64,000 bases of DNA, taken from assembly GCF_005405585.1 (NCBI RefSeq), contig NZ_BJEQ01000001.1:642343-706342 (forward strand), read 5' to 3'. Source of the stretch: Agarivorans sp. Toyoura001 (GTDB taxonomy: Bacteria; Pseudomonadota; Gammaproteobacteria; Enterobacterales; Celerinatantimonadaceae). Shown piece after piece: positions 61,888 through 64,000 of the stretch. The translations under genes and the position numbers were made by a program. Under the pieces are notes generated by a model. The model did no database searches, was not told the origin of the DNA, and was given only the letters and a program-made list of their open reading frames with translations. The number at the start of each line of letters is the position of its first letter. Positions within the stretch are counted from its first letter, which is position 1.

Positions 61888-63618
61888 ATGCGAGCCCAGT
61901 TACAGTTGGAGTTTAACGATCTAATTAGACAACAAAGCATTAATACCGCTTTCCAAACAATTTGGGATCATAACAACAACCAAGCCTTAGGTTATGAAGC
62001 CCTGTCGCGCGGGCCAACAAATAGCTACTTTCACTCGCCTTTAGCGCTCTTTGAGTTTGCTCGTCAATCGAGTCAACAACATGAGCTGGAACTTCTCTGC
62101 GCTCAACTCGCTAGCCAACGCTTCGATAAGCAGAATATACAGGGTCATTTATTCATAAACTTTTCGCCCGATACTTTACTGTATATTTACCAACAGAAAG
62201 GCGCTCTCTATTTTAAGCAACTCATCCCAACCAATGGTCAGTTAGTCATTGAGCTCACCGAGCACCTTCCCATTTGTGTAGATGAAGCTCTTCTGGAATG
62301 CGTATCAGATTTACGTAAACTGACGATTTCATTTGCTTTAGACGATTTTGGCGCAGGTTACGCAGGCATAAAGACTTGGTTACAACTCAGCCCCGAATAT
62401 CTAAAGCTCGATTGTTTTTTTTGCGAACAGTTGCTTGAGAATGGCAAAGTCGGTACAGCGATTACAGCGATGGTTAACCTAGCCGAACAAATTGGCAGCC
62501 AAGTCATTGTAGAGTGCATTGAAAATGCCGAACAATACCAGCAGTTAATAAACTTAGATATCCCCTACTTACAAGGCTTTCATATTGCCCGCCCTACCTC
62601 TAAGCCAAAGCAACGTGAAACAGCACCTGCCACCCCGATTAACAGCGAACCCTATACAGCACTTTCCTTAGCAACTATAGCTAGCACTGTTGTGCCAGAA
62701 CTGTCCTCAAAAGAACTGCTAAAAACAATGCTAGAAGACAAGTCTATTCACTCACTGCCGGTGGTAAATAAGCATCAACAAGTCTTAGGTTTACTTAAGC
62801 GTGAAGAGCTACTGTCTAGGTATTCAGGGCCTTACGGACACTCACTCAATCAGCGGAAGACCGTGGCCGATCTTATGGATACCAAACCTCTTATTGTTGA
62901 TGTTAATACTAATTTGAGCGAGATCGGTCGTAAACTTAGTCAGCATACTGTTAGCGGTTTAGATGCCTCTTTCATTGTGACCCAAGATAATCACTATTAC
63001 GGTATAGGTTTAGCCGTAGATGTGATGCGCAAGTTATCAGACTACAAACTACAACTTGCACGCTATGCAAACCCACTGACAGCTTTACCCGGTAATGTCC
63101 CCTTACAACGTAGTCTAAATAACTTAATCGCCGCTAATCAAAGCTTTGATCTTGCCTACTTTGACCTCAATAACTTCAAACCATTTAATGATATTTGTGG
63201 TTATGAACGAGGCGATCGCATGATCAAACTTGTCGCTGAGTTATTAAGATTACACCTATGCCGGCATGCACATTTTATTGGGCACCTCGGTGGCGATGAC
63301 TTTATAGTGATTTTTACCCGACAAGGCTGGCAACCATCGGTACTGCAATTGCTCAATCAGTTTGATTCTCGGCGAGAACCGCTTTATCGCCAAAAAGACT
63401 TAGACGCTGGCGGAATTGTCGCTAAAGACCGCGATGGCCAGCAGCGTTTTTTTCACTTAACCGGTTTAGCTGTAGGAGTCACCCGCTGGACAAGCGCAAC
63501 TCAACTCAGTATCCAAGAGTTAAGTGAACGCGCCAGCCTTGCTAAGAAGCAAGCCAAAAAAAACCATTGGTCTACCTTGTATGTTCAAGAGAGTGATGAG
63601 CGGGAAAGGGTAGAATAA
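61888..63618 (+). CDS. EAL-CBS-GGDEF cyclic-di-GMP protein
   Basis: The 576-residue cytoplasmic protein has an EAL domain first (about 15-240), then a CBS pair (about 255-390), then a GGDEF domain (about 400-565). The EAL residues look intact: YEALSRG, INFSPDTL, IELTEH, ALDDFGAGYAG, LKLD and VIVECIEN. The GGDEF half has the motif as GGDDF, a conservative Glu-to-Asp change, so cyclase activity is uncertain. The CBS pair may sense adenosine nucleotides. There are no membrane segments. ATG 61888 is preferred to 61867 because AGGAAG lies seven bases before it. Confidence 0.9.
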   Translation: MRAQLQLEFNDLIRQQSINTAFQTIWDHNNNQALGYEALSRGPTNSYFHSPLALFEFARQSSQQHELELLCAQLASQRFDKQNIQGHLFINFSPDTLLYIYQQKGALYFKQLIPTNGQLVIELTEHLPICVDEALLECVSDLRKLTISFALDDFGAGYAGIKTWLQLSPEYLKLDCFFCEQLLENGKVGTAITAMVNLAEQIGSQVIVECIENAEQYQQLINLDIPYLQGFHIARPTSKPKQRETAPATPINSEPYTALSLATIASTVVPELSSKELLKTMLEDKSIHSLPVVNKHQQVLGLLKREELLSRYSGPYGHSLNQRKTVADLMDTKPLIVDVNTNLSEIGRKLSQHTVSGLDASFIVTQDNHYYGIGLAVDVMRKLSDYKLQLARYANPLTALPGNVPLQRSLNNLIAANQSFDLAYFDLNNFKPFNDICGYERGDRMIKLVAELLRLHLCRHAHFIGHLGGDDFIVIFTRQGWQPSVLQLLNQFDSRREPLYRQKDLDAGGIVAKDRDGQQRFFHLTGLAVGVTRWTSATQLSIQELSERASLAKKQAKKNHWSTLYVQESDERERVE

Positions 63619-63675
63619 AGCTCTTTTAAAAACGCAGAGTAAATTGCCTCGAGCGATAAATCGCAGACAATAAAA

Positions 63676-63698
63676 AAGCCCGCTCATTGAGCGGGCTT
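63676..63698 (-). terminator. Distal terminator of the rRNA operon
   Basis: AAGCCCGC pairs with GCGGGCTT (extendable through CTCA/TGAG), and the minus strand continues with six T residues. It lies about 170 bases past the 5S gene. Confidence 0.85.
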
Positions 63699-63702
63699 AG
63701 TA

Positions 63703-63718
63703 ATAAGAGCCTGGCGGT
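63703..63718 (-). repeat. Short duplicate of the 5S 3'-end boundary
   Basis: AATAAGAGCCTGGCGGTG here repeats, with one difference, the sequence AATAAGAGCCTGGCAGTG at the end of the 5S gene (about 63859-63876). It may be the scar of a lost second 5S gene or of rRNA-operon recombination. Confidence 0.45.
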
Positions 63719-63827
63719 GGAACAGGGGTGCAGCATAGCTGCTTCCGCTTCGGCCGAAAAAAGCACGCTTTTTCCTGACGGCCTTCGCCCTACTTGAAAG
63801 TAGCCCACTTTTTTTGTCCAATAAAAA

Positions 63828-63853
63828 ACCCCACTGTCTTGCGACAATGGGGT
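63828..63853 (-). terminator. Proximal terminator of the rRNA operon
   Basis: ACCCCACTGTC pairs with GACAATGGGGT (one mismatch) over a TTGC loop, and the minus strand continues with T6. It lies 13 bases past the 5S gene. Confidence 0.85.
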
Positions 63854-63865
63854 CATCTAATAAGA

Positions 63866-63983
63866 GCCTGGCAGTGACCTACTTTCACATGGGGAAACCC
63901 CACACTATCATCGGCGCAGTTGCGTTTCACTTCTGAGTTCGGCATGGGTTCAGGTGGGTCCACAACGCTATTGCCACCAGGCA
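63866..63983 (-). rRNA. 5S ribosomal RNA
   Basis: The minus strand reads TGCCTGGTGGCAATAGCG at the 5' end, contains the conserved loop CCGAACTCAGAAGTGAAACG, and closes with CACTGCCAGGC, giving a paired first/last helix over about 118 bases. Two terminators follow. The 23S and 16S genes would lie beyond the end of the window, so this is the 3' end of an rRNA operon. Confidence 0.97.
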
Positions 63984-64000
63984 AAAACTTGTTGTCTTTA

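Noticed and set aside
63626..63856. 76-codon minus-strand open frame next to the 5S gene
   Set aside because: It runs across both rRNA-operon terminators and has no SD; it is spacer sequence.

Overview
The window is chromosomal DNA from a marine gammaproteobacterium of the Alteromonadales/Vibrionales type. The evidence is a Vibrio-like heme-uptake locus (hutXZ, tonB-exbBD-hutBCD), an imelysin/di-heme oxidoreductase operon, several chemoreceptors, a PEP-CTERM protein, DUF3581, and E. coli-like tRNA-Trp, tRNA-Thr, tRNA-Phe and 5S rRNA genes. An Agarivorans-like genus is my guess, not shown by the sequence. No phage, transposase, integrase or CRISPR array was seen.

Layout. 1-5000: a PLP desulfhydrase/deaminase-like enzyme, an exported unknown, a periplasmic solute-binding protein, a DUF2157 membrane protein and a frameshifted glycine-zipper gene. 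5-10 kb: a chemoreceptor, an MDR oxidoreductase convergent with a LysR regulator, and a small kinase-like protein. 10-14.4 kb: a two-gene RND efflux system. 15.1-17.5 kb: an AT-rich toxin-like locus with a modular 441-residue protein, a putative immunity protein, the 3' remnant of a second related toxin, and a small membrane protein. 17.8-24.8 kb: the heme locus, with a Fur-like box between hutXZ and the divergent tonB operon, ending at an AraC regulator. 25-29.3 kb: a tightly packed envelope cluster (small barrel, lipoprotein hydrolase, DUF4056 lipoprotein, Omp85-type barrel). 29.4-33.3 kb: ribA, a DMT exporter and a chemoreceptor fused to PilZ. 33.4-38.6 kb: a histidine-kinase remnant and the Fur-box-preceded imelysin-DHOR-imelysin-DUF1513 operon. 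38.8-41.6 kb: a 55-residue HTH-like protein, a GNAT acetyltransferase, RidA and an FAD oxidoreductase. 41.7-49 kb: three single tRNA genes, a membrane chemoreceptor, a TerB-like protein, an LpxH-like phosphoesterase, YvcK, DUF3581 and an Lrp regulator. 49-54 kb: a second Omp85-type barrel, a hotdog protein, a PEP-CTERM protein, an SMP-30 lipoprotein and a small lipoprotein. 54-58.8 kb: a heme/hemoglobin TonB-dependent receptor, an HDOD protein, DUF1415 and a multiply frameshifted lipoprotein pseudogene. 58.8-63.6 kb: LysR divergent from two aldo/keto reductases, then an EAL-CBS-GGDEF protein. 63.6-64 kb: the 3' end of an rRNA operon (5S and terminators) on the minus strand.

How the parts fit. 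Two functional themes dominate. The first is iron and heme: an outer-membrane receptor at 54 kb, TonB/ExbBD energy transduction, HutBCD import, HutX/HutZ intracellular handling, and the imelysin operon. Each of these three transcription units has a Fur-like box. The second is signalling by chemoreceptors and c-di-GMP: three MCPs, one with a PilZ domain, plus an EAL/GGDEF protein and an HDOD protein. The most unusual stretch is the toxin-like locus at 15.1-17.5 kb. Its architecture (N-terminal domain, proline-rich linker, variable C-terminus, small downstream gene, then a truncated second C-terminus with its own downstream gene) matches how polymorphic toxin loci gain and lose cassettes.
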